Positions 55,815 through 64,000 of a stretch of 64,000 bases of DNA are shown here, piece by piece. This stretch comes from Hofstenia miamia (Eukaryota > Xenacoelomorpha > Acoela): positions 1,692,894 through 1,756,893 of the forward strand of contig SCFE01000069.1 of NCBI GenBank assembly GCA_004352715.1, in the 5' to 3' direction. Every line of letters starts with the position of its first letter. The stretch's first letter is position 1. Below the pieces are notes generated by a model. It saw only the letters and a program-made list of their open reading frames with translations, was not told where the DNA came from and did not search any database. A program made the position numbers and the translations under genes.

Positions 55815-56525
55815 ATCAAAAGCATGATAAAGTAATATCAGAGACAATTGCAAAGCTAAAAAATGCCAACTCAATCCTCAGTCCTGTTGCCAAACATTAT
55901 TTCCAGCAATATGATTGGCAGCAAACAGAAACTAGCTTACTTTATGCCAGGAGTTGAAATAGTCAACTAGCTGTCCCCAAATATTTACAAATGGACTTGG
56001 TCCATAAGATTCATGAGAAAGGTCACTTAGACTTAGGCATCATCCAAACTGAATGAATTTCAACACAAATATGTCACCTTTGGTATATGAGCCGCCATTC
56101 AGGACATTATCAACAAGTGCACAACTTGCTTGCTCCAGGGAGCCAGACACTTCCCCTAGCAGAGAACTGAGCTGCGCAGCCATGCCACTGAGCAAATGAA
56201 CAAAGTCATCCACATGGATTTAGAGAAACTCACATGTGATGATGAGGGACATCAGTACCTCCTGGTTCTAATCAATCACTTTACAAAATATGCCTGACTC
56301 ATCCCCCTTGACAGTAGAACTGCCAAGGACATTGGAGAAAAAATTTTCAAAGAATGGGTGCTCAAGCTCAGCCTGATGGAACGCCTCATATCAGATCTTG
56401 GTCCCCAATTTGATAACCACCTCATGGAGACCCTTACCAAGGAACTTAATTCCTTCATGAGTTCACCACTGCATATCATCTGCAGTCAAACAGAGTTGTG
56501 GAGAGACTCAACTGTACAGTCATCA
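55815..56525 (+). pseudogene. pol: diverged pol fragment (integrase), plus strand
   Basis: Across frames and stops the plus strand reads KYLQMDLVHKIHEKGHLDLG, INKCTTCLLQGARHFP, HMDLEKLTCDDEGHQYLLVL, HFTKYA, LIPLDSRTAKDIGEKIFKEW, LISDLGPQFDNHLMETL and, degraded, ELWRDSTVQSS. These are the zinc-finger and D,D part of integrase, related to F2 (VHVDLEKLSQDDEGYQYILV). Multiple stop codons and frameshifts are present. It is more diverged from F1 and F2 than they are from their own copies, so an older insertion. It ends at the inverted LTR at 56526. Confidence 0.8.
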
Positions 56526-57027
56526 TGTAATATCCTCTACCAGGCATTGTCACTGTTTATCTAATGTTACTGTATAACATTAGTCGTGTTATTGCAGGTA
56601 AGGATTTACTTGTTCCATACTGCTTGACTTGTTGCTTCTGTTAACTTATGTAACCTGGAATTAGCCATTCACTATTTAGGTGACAAAGAGATGCAGTAAT
56701 CTCCAACAATGATCTCTAATGGGCATCTGCCCAAAGCAGATCTCCACATCCAGTTTCAGTGTGTACTCAAGGCATGGCACAACTCGAGTTAAACTCTATT
56801 TTGTGAAAGTGTTCTATCTATTCACAACCTGACGTGTTACTAATTGTTCATTAAATATTACATGTAGCCATTACCAAAAATATATTGGCTTGTTTAAATA
56901 TATCTTGTTTAAACAACTTCCTAACTTACATTATAATTTAGTACATGTACGGTCACTTTATCAGTCATTTATGGGTCATCAATTTAGATCTAAAACAGTA
57001 TTAATATATTTCCTAAGCTGTCTCTCT
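56526..57027 (-). repeat. F1 LTR, minus orientation, partial
   Basis: TGTAATATCCTCTACCAGGC onward is collinear with the first ~550 bases of minus-oriented F1 LTRs, with a ~60-base deletion around CCACATCCAGTTTCAGTGTG. It runs into the N gap. Confidence 0.8.
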
Positions 57028-58027
57028 NNNNNNNNNNNNNNNNNNNNNNNNNNNNNNNNNNNNNNNNNNNNNNNNNNNNNNNNNNNNNNNNNNNNNNNNN
57101 NNNNNNNNNNNNNNNNNNNNNNNNNNNNNNNNNNNNNNNNNNNNNNNNNNNNNNNNNNNNNNNNNNNNNNNNNNNNNNNNNNNNNNNNNNNNNNNNNNNN
57201 NNNNNNNNNNNNNNNNNNNNNNNNNNNNNNNNNNNNNNNNNNNNNNNNNNNNNNNNNNNNNNNNNNNNNNNNNNNNNNNNNNNNNNNNNNNNNNNNNNNN
57301 NNNNNNNNNNNNNNNNNNNNNNNNNNNNNNNNNNNNNNNNNNNNNNNNNNNNNNNNNNNNNNNNNNNNNNNNNNNNNNNNNNNNNNNNNNNNNNNNNNNN
57401 NNNNNNNNNNNNNNNNNNNNNNNNNNNNNNNNNNNNNNNNNNNNNNNNNNNNNNNNNNNNNNNNNNNNNNNNNNNNNNNNNNNNNNNNNNNNNNNNNNNN
57501 NNNNNNNNNNNNNNNNNNNNNNNNNNNNNNNNNNNNNNNNNNNNNNNNNNNNNNNNNNNNNNNNNNNNNNNNNNNNNNNNNNNNNNNNNNNNNNNNNNNN
57601 NNNNNNNNNNNNNNNNNNNNNNNNNNNNNNNNNNNNNNNNNNNNNNNNNNNNNNNNNNNNNNNNNNNNNNNNNNNNNNNNNNNNNNNNNNNNNNNNNNNN
57701 NNNNNNNNNNNNNNNNNNNNNNNNNNNNNNNNNNNNNNNNNNNNNNNNNNNNNNNNNNNNNNNNNNNNNNNNNNNNNNNNNNNNNNNNNNNNNNNNNNNN
57801 NNNNNNNNNNNNNNNNNNNNNNNNNNNNNNNNNNNNNNNNNNNNNNNNNNNNNNNNNNNNNNNNNNNNNNNNNNNNNNNNNNNNNNNNNNNNNNNNNNNN
57901 NNNNNNNNNNNNNNNNNNNNNNNNNNNNNNNNNNNNNNNNNNNNNNNNNNNNNNNNNNNNNNNNNNNNNNNNNNNNNNNNNNNNNNNNNNNNNNNNNNNN
58001 NNNNNNNNNNNNNNNNNNNNNNNNNNN
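57028..58027. other. assembly gap (1000 N)
   Basis: Exactly 1000 N, from inside an F1 LTR to inside an F4 LTR. Confidence 0.95.
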
Positions 58028-58185
58028 TTTGCCGATAAACTTTATATCAAAACTGCACTAATACTTTTTTATAAAAATCAAGAGGATAATAATCAGGTTG
58101 TGTAGAAAAATATAATTAATTAATTTGCTGATAGTTCTTAGTTACTTTCTTTGTTATCTTTTGTGTACCACCTGAATATGCCACA
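58028..58185 (-). repeat. F4 LTR end fragment
   Basis: Homologous to 940-1090: GATAAACTTTATATCAAAAC, GATAGTTCTTAGTTACTTTC and the terminus ATATGCCACA. The interior is lost in the gap. Confidence 0.65.
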
Positions 58186-58554
58186 CTAAATTGACTCTAC
58201 AAGAATCTTCAAATGGTTGCAAATAGTAATAATCTTCTCTTGCTGAGTCTGTTTAGCAAAGATTTACTTTACATTATTACAATTCCTATAAAAATTATTT
58301 AACTGAAAAAACTACAATGAAACCTATTCAGCACAAGCACATGACAAAGCATTGATCACTGTTATCACAATGTGTAAGGAAAAGCATTGCAAAAATGAAA
58401 TTCCTAGAACAAATCTATGGAAAAACAGGTCTATCTCAAATTAAGCAAAATTGATATTTTTATAAAATTTATTTGTTTTAAAAATATATATTTACACACC
58501 AAATCTCATTCATTAAATAGAGAAAGTTGTGTTACATAATTACATAATGCCTAC
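58186..58554. other. intron or intergenic AT-rich DNA
   Basis: No repeat or open frame recognised. On the minus strand it lies downstream of the splice donor at 58554 and is therefore probably intron. Confidence 0.4.
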
Positions 58555-59046
58555 CTTGATGAACTCTTACGCTCACACGATCAGCTAAAGGAAGAGGTTG
58601 ACCATTACTTATCTCCTTGAAGAAAACAAAATTTGAGAAAGGGCAATTTTGATTAGGAGGGTATAAAAGATCATCCAATTTCAAGATATCAACATTTGTA
58701 AATCGTAAATCACAGCTGTCACTTGATATCAATCCAAGATTCCTGTAAACTTGAGGGTGAACTGTTGGTGTAGAACTATCATACACATATTCAGTAAATT
58801 CAATGTTTCCACTGGTTTTTTTTACTCTTATGTAGAATGAATCTTTTGTTGTCCAGATACTGCAGGAATCAACTTTAATGTAAATCTTACTGAAACCATT
58901 ATCATCAAAATCAAGGACATTGAGTAAATCAACTTTTATATTACAAGGTACTCTAATAGTAGCACCATACAAAGTATAGTTGGATAGGGTTTCTATTTGC
59001 AGAGGATTATTGCAGAGTATTTCAGAAAAATATACCAAAATATAAC
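58555..59046 (-). CDS. host protein-coding exon, unidentified
   Basis: An open stretch of 492 bases on the minus strand, bounded by an acceptor (ACATTTAG before 59046) and a donor (CAAG then GTAGGC, exon end 58555). The frame enters in phase 2. The product includes NYTLYGATIRVPCNIKVDLL, VDSCSIWTTKDSFYIRVKKT, SSDSCDLRFTNVDILKLDDL and QPLPLADRVSVRVHQ. Composition is balanced, with four cysteines and no low complexity, unlike the AT-driven frames around it. It has no similarity to the retroelement proteins here. I do not recognise the family. The apparent TTG start at 59038 is not a real start. Neighbouring exons lie beyond gaps. Confidence 0.6.
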
Positions 59047-59273
59047 CTAAATGTACATCAATATATTATATTCTCAGAATAGAAATATACTGTATTGAAT
59101 CATATAATGACACTTCTAATAAAAAACATAAATTAAAAATTAATGATAGCAATAAACATAAATTTCCAATTGCTAACTACAAAACACTGTACTGATTGAA
59201 AATCAACTTTCAAAAATGTCCAAGAAATTGTTTGATAACTAATAAAAATTAGCACAAAATTACAAATTGAAAT
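59047..59273. other. probable intron
   Basis: AT-rich, no repeats; immediately upstream (minus strand) of the exon acceptor. Ends at the N gap. Confidence 0.35.
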
Positions 59274-60273
59274 NNNNNNNNNNNNNNNNNNNNNNNNNNN
59301 NNNNNNNNNNNNNNNNNNNNNNNNNNNNNNNNNNNNNNNNNNNNNNNNNNNNNNNNNNNNNNNNNNNNNNNNNNNNNNNNNNNNNNNNNNNNNNNNNNNN
59401 NNNNNNNNNNNNNNNNNNNNNNNNNNNNNNNNNNNNNNNNNNNNNNNNNNNNNNNNNNNNNNNNNNNNNNNNNNNNNNNNNNNNNNNNNNNNNNNNNNNN
59501 NNNNNNNNNNNNNNNNNNNNNNNNNNNNNNNNNNNNNNNNNNNNNNNNNNNNNNNNNNNNNNNNNNNNNNNNNNNNNNNNNNNNNNNNNNNNNNNNNNNN
59601 NNNNNNNNNNNNNNNNNNNNNNNNNNNNNNNNNNNNNNNNNNNNNNNNNNNNNNNNNNNNNNNNNNNNNNNNNNNNNNNNNNNNNNNNNNNNNNNNNNNN
59701 NNNNNNNNNNNNNNNNNNNNNNNNNNNNNNNNNNNNNNNNNNNNNNNNNNNNNNNNNNNNNNNNNNNNNNNNNNNNNNNNNNNNNNNNNNNNNNNNNNNN
59801 NNNNNNNNNNNNNNNNNNNNNNNNNNNNNNNNNNNNNNNNNNNNNNNNNNNNNNNNNNNNNNNNNNNNNNNNNNNNNNNNNNNNNNNNNNNNNNNNNNNN
59901 NNNNNNNNNNNNNNNNNNNNNNNNNNNNNNNNNNNNNNNNNNNNNNNNNNNNNNNNNNNNNNNNNNNNNNNNNNNNNNNNNNNNNNNNNNNNNNNNNNNN
60001 NNNNNNNNNNNNNNNNNNNNNNNNNNNNNNNNNNNNNNNNNNNNNNNNNNNNNNNNNNNNNNNNNNNNNNNNNNNNNNNNNNNNNNNNNNNNNNNNNNNN
60101 NNNNNNNNNNNNNNNNNNNNNNNNNNNNNNNNNNNNNNNNNNNNNNNNNNNNNNNNNNNNNNNNNNNNNNNNNNNNNNNNNNNNNNNNNNNNNNNNNNNN
60201 NNNNNNNNNNNNNNNNNNNNNNNNNNNNNNNNNNNNNNNNNNNNNNNNNNNNNNNNNNNNNNNNNNNNNNNNN
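59274..60273. other. assembly gap (1000 N)
   Basis: Exactly 1000 N between two minus-strand coding segments. Confidence 0.95.
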
Positions 60274-60458
60274 AAGTGCTAAATAGTTTTTCAAAACTTT
60301 TTTCGTCATTTGTTTCAGATTTAACAACCGTCAATCCAATTTTCATTAAGACTTGGTTAACAATGCTAAACACATCTATCTTTTTCACATGAACACCCTT
60401 CACGTAAATATCACGATTATTTCCATTACGTCGATAAAACTCTACGATTGATCTTGTA
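60274..60458 (-). CDS. candidate second host exon (partial)
   Basis: The minus-strand frame reads YTRSIVEFYRRNGNNRDIYV, KGVHVKKIDVFSIVNQVLMK, IGLTVVKSETNDEKSFEKL and continues into the gap. It is preceded by an in-frame TAA; TCGTAG just inside could be an acceptor. Codon-like composition and the same strand as 58555-59046 make a shared gene possible, but no splice pair can be confirmed and the family is unknown. Confidence 0.4.
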
Positions 60459-60489
60459 TATTATTGAATCCTATGGGAAAGGAGGCATA

Positions 60490-60590
60490 TAGCAGACTTC
60501 CTTTTCCAATGTTTTTTCACGTTTGTGACTTACATTCCTTTTCCAACGTTTTTCACATTTGTGACTTATTTTTACACATTTATAGACTTT
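60490..60590. repeat. short imperfect tandem repeat
   Basis: CCTTTTCCAATGTTTTTTCA, then GTTTGTGACTTACATT, is followed by CCTTTTCCAACGTTTTTCAC and ATTTGTGACTTATTTT: two units of ~40 bases next to the longer minisatellite. Confidence 0.6.
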
Positions 60591-60615
60591 TACATGGGTT
60601 TTCCACTTTATACAT

Positions 60616-60918
60616 TTTTCCTTTTGGTGATTTGTTTTGTCCTTTCGAAAAAAATATTTTCCTTTTGGTGATTTGTTTTGTCCTTTCGAAAAAAATATTT
60701 TCCTTTTGGTGATTTGTTTTGTCCTTTCGAAAAAAATATTTTCCTTTTGGTGATTTGTTTTGTCCTTTCGAAAAAAAATTTTCCTTTTGGTGATTTGTTT
60801 TGTCCTTTCGAAAAAAATATTTTCCTTTTGATGATTTGTTTTTTCCTTTTAACAAAAATATTTTCCCTTTGATGATTTGTTTTGTCCTTTCAAAAAAATT
60901 ACTTGCCTTTGGGATATT
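60616..60918. repeat. 41-bp minisatellite, ~7 units
   Basis: The word TTTGTTTTGTCCTTTCG or a close variant starts at 60631, 60672, 60713, 60754, 60794, 60835 and 60876, giving periods of 41 (once 40). Units share TTTTCCTTTTGGTGA and an A-run. The last units are more diverged. It creates long spurious open frames on both strands because the unit lacks stops in those directions. Confidence 0.92.
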
Positions 60919-62550
60919 TAATTTAAATATAAATGTTAAAACATTCTACAAATCAATGAATGTTAATTACTTGAAGTTGTATCATAGCTTTTGAATTTTA
61001 AAATAAAAACTTTATAATTATTGGGAAAGTGTTAATATTCACATTTCTCTTCAGTCAATGAGAAAATTTTGATAATCGCAAGTGAATACATAACGCCATT
61101 TAAAAAGGAATCAATTAGATGTCAAGAAACTCACAAAAAATTTTTAATTATGAAAAGACAAACACATTTTCATAAAAGACTACATTAACGCAAAAATGAT
61201 TAAATTGATTGATTTTACAAAACACATAGTTGTACACAGTTTGCATGAAAAGAAGCAAATTTTTTAATTGAAAATGAATATCAGAGCTATATAAAATAAA
61301 TTTAAGTATACATATAGTACTTAAAACTTAATTTAATTAAAATATACTTGTAAATGTTTATGAGATTTTAAAAACACACCAGCAATCATTAAATGAGTTA
61401 AACTACATTTTGTATATTAGGTGTCAAAAAACATTGGAACATTTTCTAAATATAGAAATAAATAACTTAAATTACTATTATCAGAAGCAGATAAAATGAA
61501 GTAAAAACTTCTTCAAGGTGATTTACTCATTGTATTCAAAAAAAAAATTGTATCTCGCAATATGCAATTAGGCAAACCGGATTTTAACTCAATTTTCCTA
61601 ATAAATGTTTTAAAATCATATAGAGACTGAGAATTTTTAAAAATAAATCTGATTTTGTTAGAGTTTCAAAGACATAGCATTGGAGAAAATGCCAATATAT
61701 TTTGGATTTCCAAGCATTTTTCTACTATTTGAGACTCTAAAATATGTATATTTATTACTAGATTTAGCTTCAGATTTTGATGTATTGCTATAAGTTCAAT
61801 ACATTTGAAGTGTTTCCTTTTGTTATGGTTTCACTAGTATATGTTTAAACACAATTAACAAATATTCGTTTTGCATAATGTTTTGACTTTGCAAACACAT
61901 CAAATTTACATTTCTAAATGTATAGATCTCGAAATTATATTCTAAAAAATCGCTAATAATCAAAATATTTGAAAGAAAAATTTGTAATGTTTTAGGTTTT
62001 ATTTTTGGATTTATTTTCTCTATGAAGTTTTCAGAATGATGTGTCATTAGAAGCAATTCCCTTTAATAAAATATATTTTCATCAAGTCTAATAAAAATTT
62101 TTGTTGGCAAAGATATTAAATGTGTGAAATTTGTATATTATTTTGTAATCACATGAAATAAAGCTAGTAATATTAACTTTTTAAAAGGAAAAATGACTTA
62201 CAATATTGAGTGAATTCAACCATCACCAATTGAATCATTGTGAAAACTGAATAATGTGTTAAAATGAAGACAAATATTCATCATAGATATTTAACAAATC
62301 CAAATTTTATGAGTTTTAGTATAAACTTTAAAAAATGAAAAAGAAAAATATACACTTAAATTCGATAATTTCGAGTTGTTTATTCAGAGTTTTTGTATTT
62401 CAAAGCGGTTATGGTTTTGTTTTTATGTGTTTTATTTAACATCACATGTAAATACCCAACTTAAGGCATTCTACAAATTACATTATGTAGTTGAACAATA
62501 AATTTTACTATTTGCTGAGAAGATTACGCAATATATAGAATACACATTAA
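60919..62550. other. AT-rich region, no gene recognised
   Basis: Very AT-rich with short homopolymers and many stops in all frames. The frame at 61823-62056 has no coding character. No LTR, tandem repeat or RNA gene was recognised. There is no LTR or primer site before the gag fragment that starts near 62555. Confidence 0.5.
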
Positions 62551-62554
62551 TAAA

Positions 62555-62758
62555 AATCATTTGACAAGATCAAAAAAAGTAAGAGAAAGAGACATAAAAT
62601 GCTATGCTTGTGGACAGAAGGCGCACAGAAAGGATGAATGTAGAAAGCAAATTAATATGATCAGAGAGGAAGAAGCGTATTATGATGATGAAGACATAAT
62701 CAAATCTGAATCAGAATTGGTAGAGGTCCCCCAAACAGAGGAAGAATCAGAAAACTAG
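62555..62758 (+). pseudogene. gag: gag nucleocapsid fragment
   Basis: 65 codons: a basic start, the knuckle CYACGQKAHRKDEC, MIREEEAYYDDEDI, an acidic tail and SEN-TAG. It corresponds to the last ~65 residues of F1 gag. No capsid part is present, so it is truncated at its 5' side. The end reads TCA GAA AAC TAG, and protease continues in the -1 frame (KLARAPTQKNRAPIMIMT), as in F1 and F2. Confidence 0.85.
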
Positions 62759-64000
62759 CCAGAGCACCAACTCAAAAAAACCGAGCACCTATAATGATCA
62801 TGACGAACCTGAACAACATTAACACAATAATGATAATGATAAATGGAATTTTAATGAAAGCAACAATTGATATGGGAGCAGCAGAAATTGATAATAACAG
62901 ATGAGTGCGCAACAAAATTGTGATTTAAATGAGAGATTTACAATGTTCAAGCAAAAGACTAATTAATGCATCTGGAAAGTACATAGACACAAAAGGCAAG
63001 ATCAAGGCAGTACAAATTAGAATAGCAAATACAACATTCAAACAAGCACTAGTAGTAATAGACACCCATAACAACATACTGCCTTATGAGGTGATACTAG
63101 GGGATGAATTCCTGACAAAGAATGGATGTGTAATAAATTTCGCTGACAGAATGATCAAAGTACGAGAAGAGGAAATCAAAATCAAAGAGCAAGAAGGAAA
63201 ACCATCAATGATAGTCTTTGAACTGGAGGAAGACATAAAACTGCAACCATATCAATGGAGGATGCACAGAGGGAAAACAAAAGAAACAATAATGACAGAT
63301 GTAAAGATTTATAACAACAAAGGGATCAATTCAAAAAAAGTGTCAATGCCATCAAGCATGTGTGTGATAAAGAATGGCAGAGGAAAGGTCCAAATACTAA
63401 ATGCAATGAATCACAGTATCAACATGAAGAAAATGAATGTATGTATATTCAGACAGTATGTCAAATCTATCATCAAAGCTACTTGGAGAGCAATGGAAGA
63501 CATCAATGAGCAAAGTAGTTTGTATGGTCGACTCGAGGACTTACAAATGAAAACAGGAGGTACTCCACACTGCTGACTCAAGAGCAAGTGGGTGAAAACC
63601 ATTAATGTAGCAAGTACTCCCCACAGCCAACTCGAGGGCAGAGGGACAAAAGCCAAAGAGGAAGACAAGTACAAGATACCTGAACTAATGGAGGAGGAAT
63701 ACCAAAATTTGAGCAGTGCACAATTACAACAACTTTGAGAAGTGCTAGAGAGACACAAACTGATATTCAATTATGGAGAAATAAGTGTGGGACAAGCAAT
63801 AGGCGAAACACACAGGATTATTATGACAGCAAACAAGCTGATAAAGCTGCCAGCAAGGTGAGTACCTGAGCAAATGATGGATGAACACAATATGATACTC
63901 AATGAATTAATCAACAACAAAATAATATGACCCAGCAAATGTCAATGTGGTGTTCATAACTCCATACGGCCTGTACAAATGGATATATATGGCGTTTGGC
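62752..64000 (+). pseudogene. pol: pol fragment (protease, linker, RT start), deleted
   Basis: Protease has IDMGAAEIDNN (DMG, then disrupted), RLINASGKYIDTKGKI, EVILGDEFLTKNGCVINFAD (frame 62929-63576). The linker has the repeated [R/Q]LE-type motifs (near 63533, 63575, 63625), then EISVGQAIGETHRIIMTANK and a TGA in the PAR-VPE motif. Near 63935 a deletion joins PSKC to VVFITPYGLYKWIYMAFG in another frame, removing the catalytic RT centre up to that point. The window ends inside RT. Related to F1 but a separate lineage. Confidence 0.85.

Noticed and set aside
60464-60994. Overlapping open frames rich in Phe/Leu or Lys/Asn on both strands.
   Set aside because: They are by-products of the 41-bp repeat, which lacks stops in several frames.
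1-64000. tRNA, rRNA or other structured RNA genes.
   Set aside because: No box A/box B pair with a cloverleaf and no rRNA-like conserved segment was noticed by eye. A tRNAscan/Infernal run would be decisive.

Overview
The window looks like an AT-rich, repeat-dense scaffold from an invertebrate animal nuclear genome. No bacterial-style gene organisation is visible. Nearly all recognisable coding DNA belongs to Ty3/Gypsy-type LTR retrotransposons, and there is one spliced exon of probable host origin. Five runs of exactly 1000 N and one single n are scaffold joins. Frequent TACATGTA-like words fit a lophotrochozoan such as a mollusc, but that is only a hint.

Four related LTR families can be told apart by their ends. 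F1 starts TGTAGCATCATCC and ends GGATRTTACA. F2 starts TGTAACATAATTC and ends GATTCTACA. F3 starts TGTAGCATAATCC. F4 starts TGTGGCATAATC. Where the internal region is preserved the order is the same: LTR, an Arg-tRNA-like primer site, gag with coiled coil and CCHC knuckle, a -1 shift, protease, reverse transcriptase, RNase H and integrase, then a third ORF (ORF3) in the place where env sits in errantiviruses, a polypurine tract, and LTR.

Layout. 1-10.2 kb is a patchwork of LTR pieces, a gag scrap, a divergent gag-protease fragment, ORF3 relics and an unrecognised degraded coding segment between inverted F3 LTRs. 10.4-29.8 kb (minus) holds F1 copies head to tail, two of which are about 10.1 kb apart and share nonsense codons. 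29.8-30.6 kb is an F3 LTR piece. 31.6-42.6 kb (minus) is the best preserved element, F2, with near-complete gag, pol and ORF3. 42.6-44.3 kb (plus) is an F1 pol fragment. 45.6-55.8 kb is a tandem array, 4.9 kb period, of LTRs, a repeated non-LTR spacer, and an internally deleted F1 derivative. 55.8-57.0 kb is an integrase remnant plus an inverted LTR. 58.5-60.5 kb holds one well supported and one candidate host exon (minus) and a 41-bp minisatellite. 60.9-62.5 kb is featureless AT-rich DNA. 62.55-64.0 kb (plus) is a gag-pol fragment of another element.

The most interesting item is ORF3. Recognisable versions occur in F1, F2, an F3-linked copy and a very diverged relic. It has no signal peptide or membrane segment, so it is not an ordinary envelope. 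In F1 and F2 it has an arginine-rich N-terminal repeat built on an HLKG-like core, and its last codons form the polypurine tract, with the stop codon inside the 3' LTR. I could not assign its function. All pol copies here except F2 are clearly defective, and F2 itself carries stops and frameshifts.
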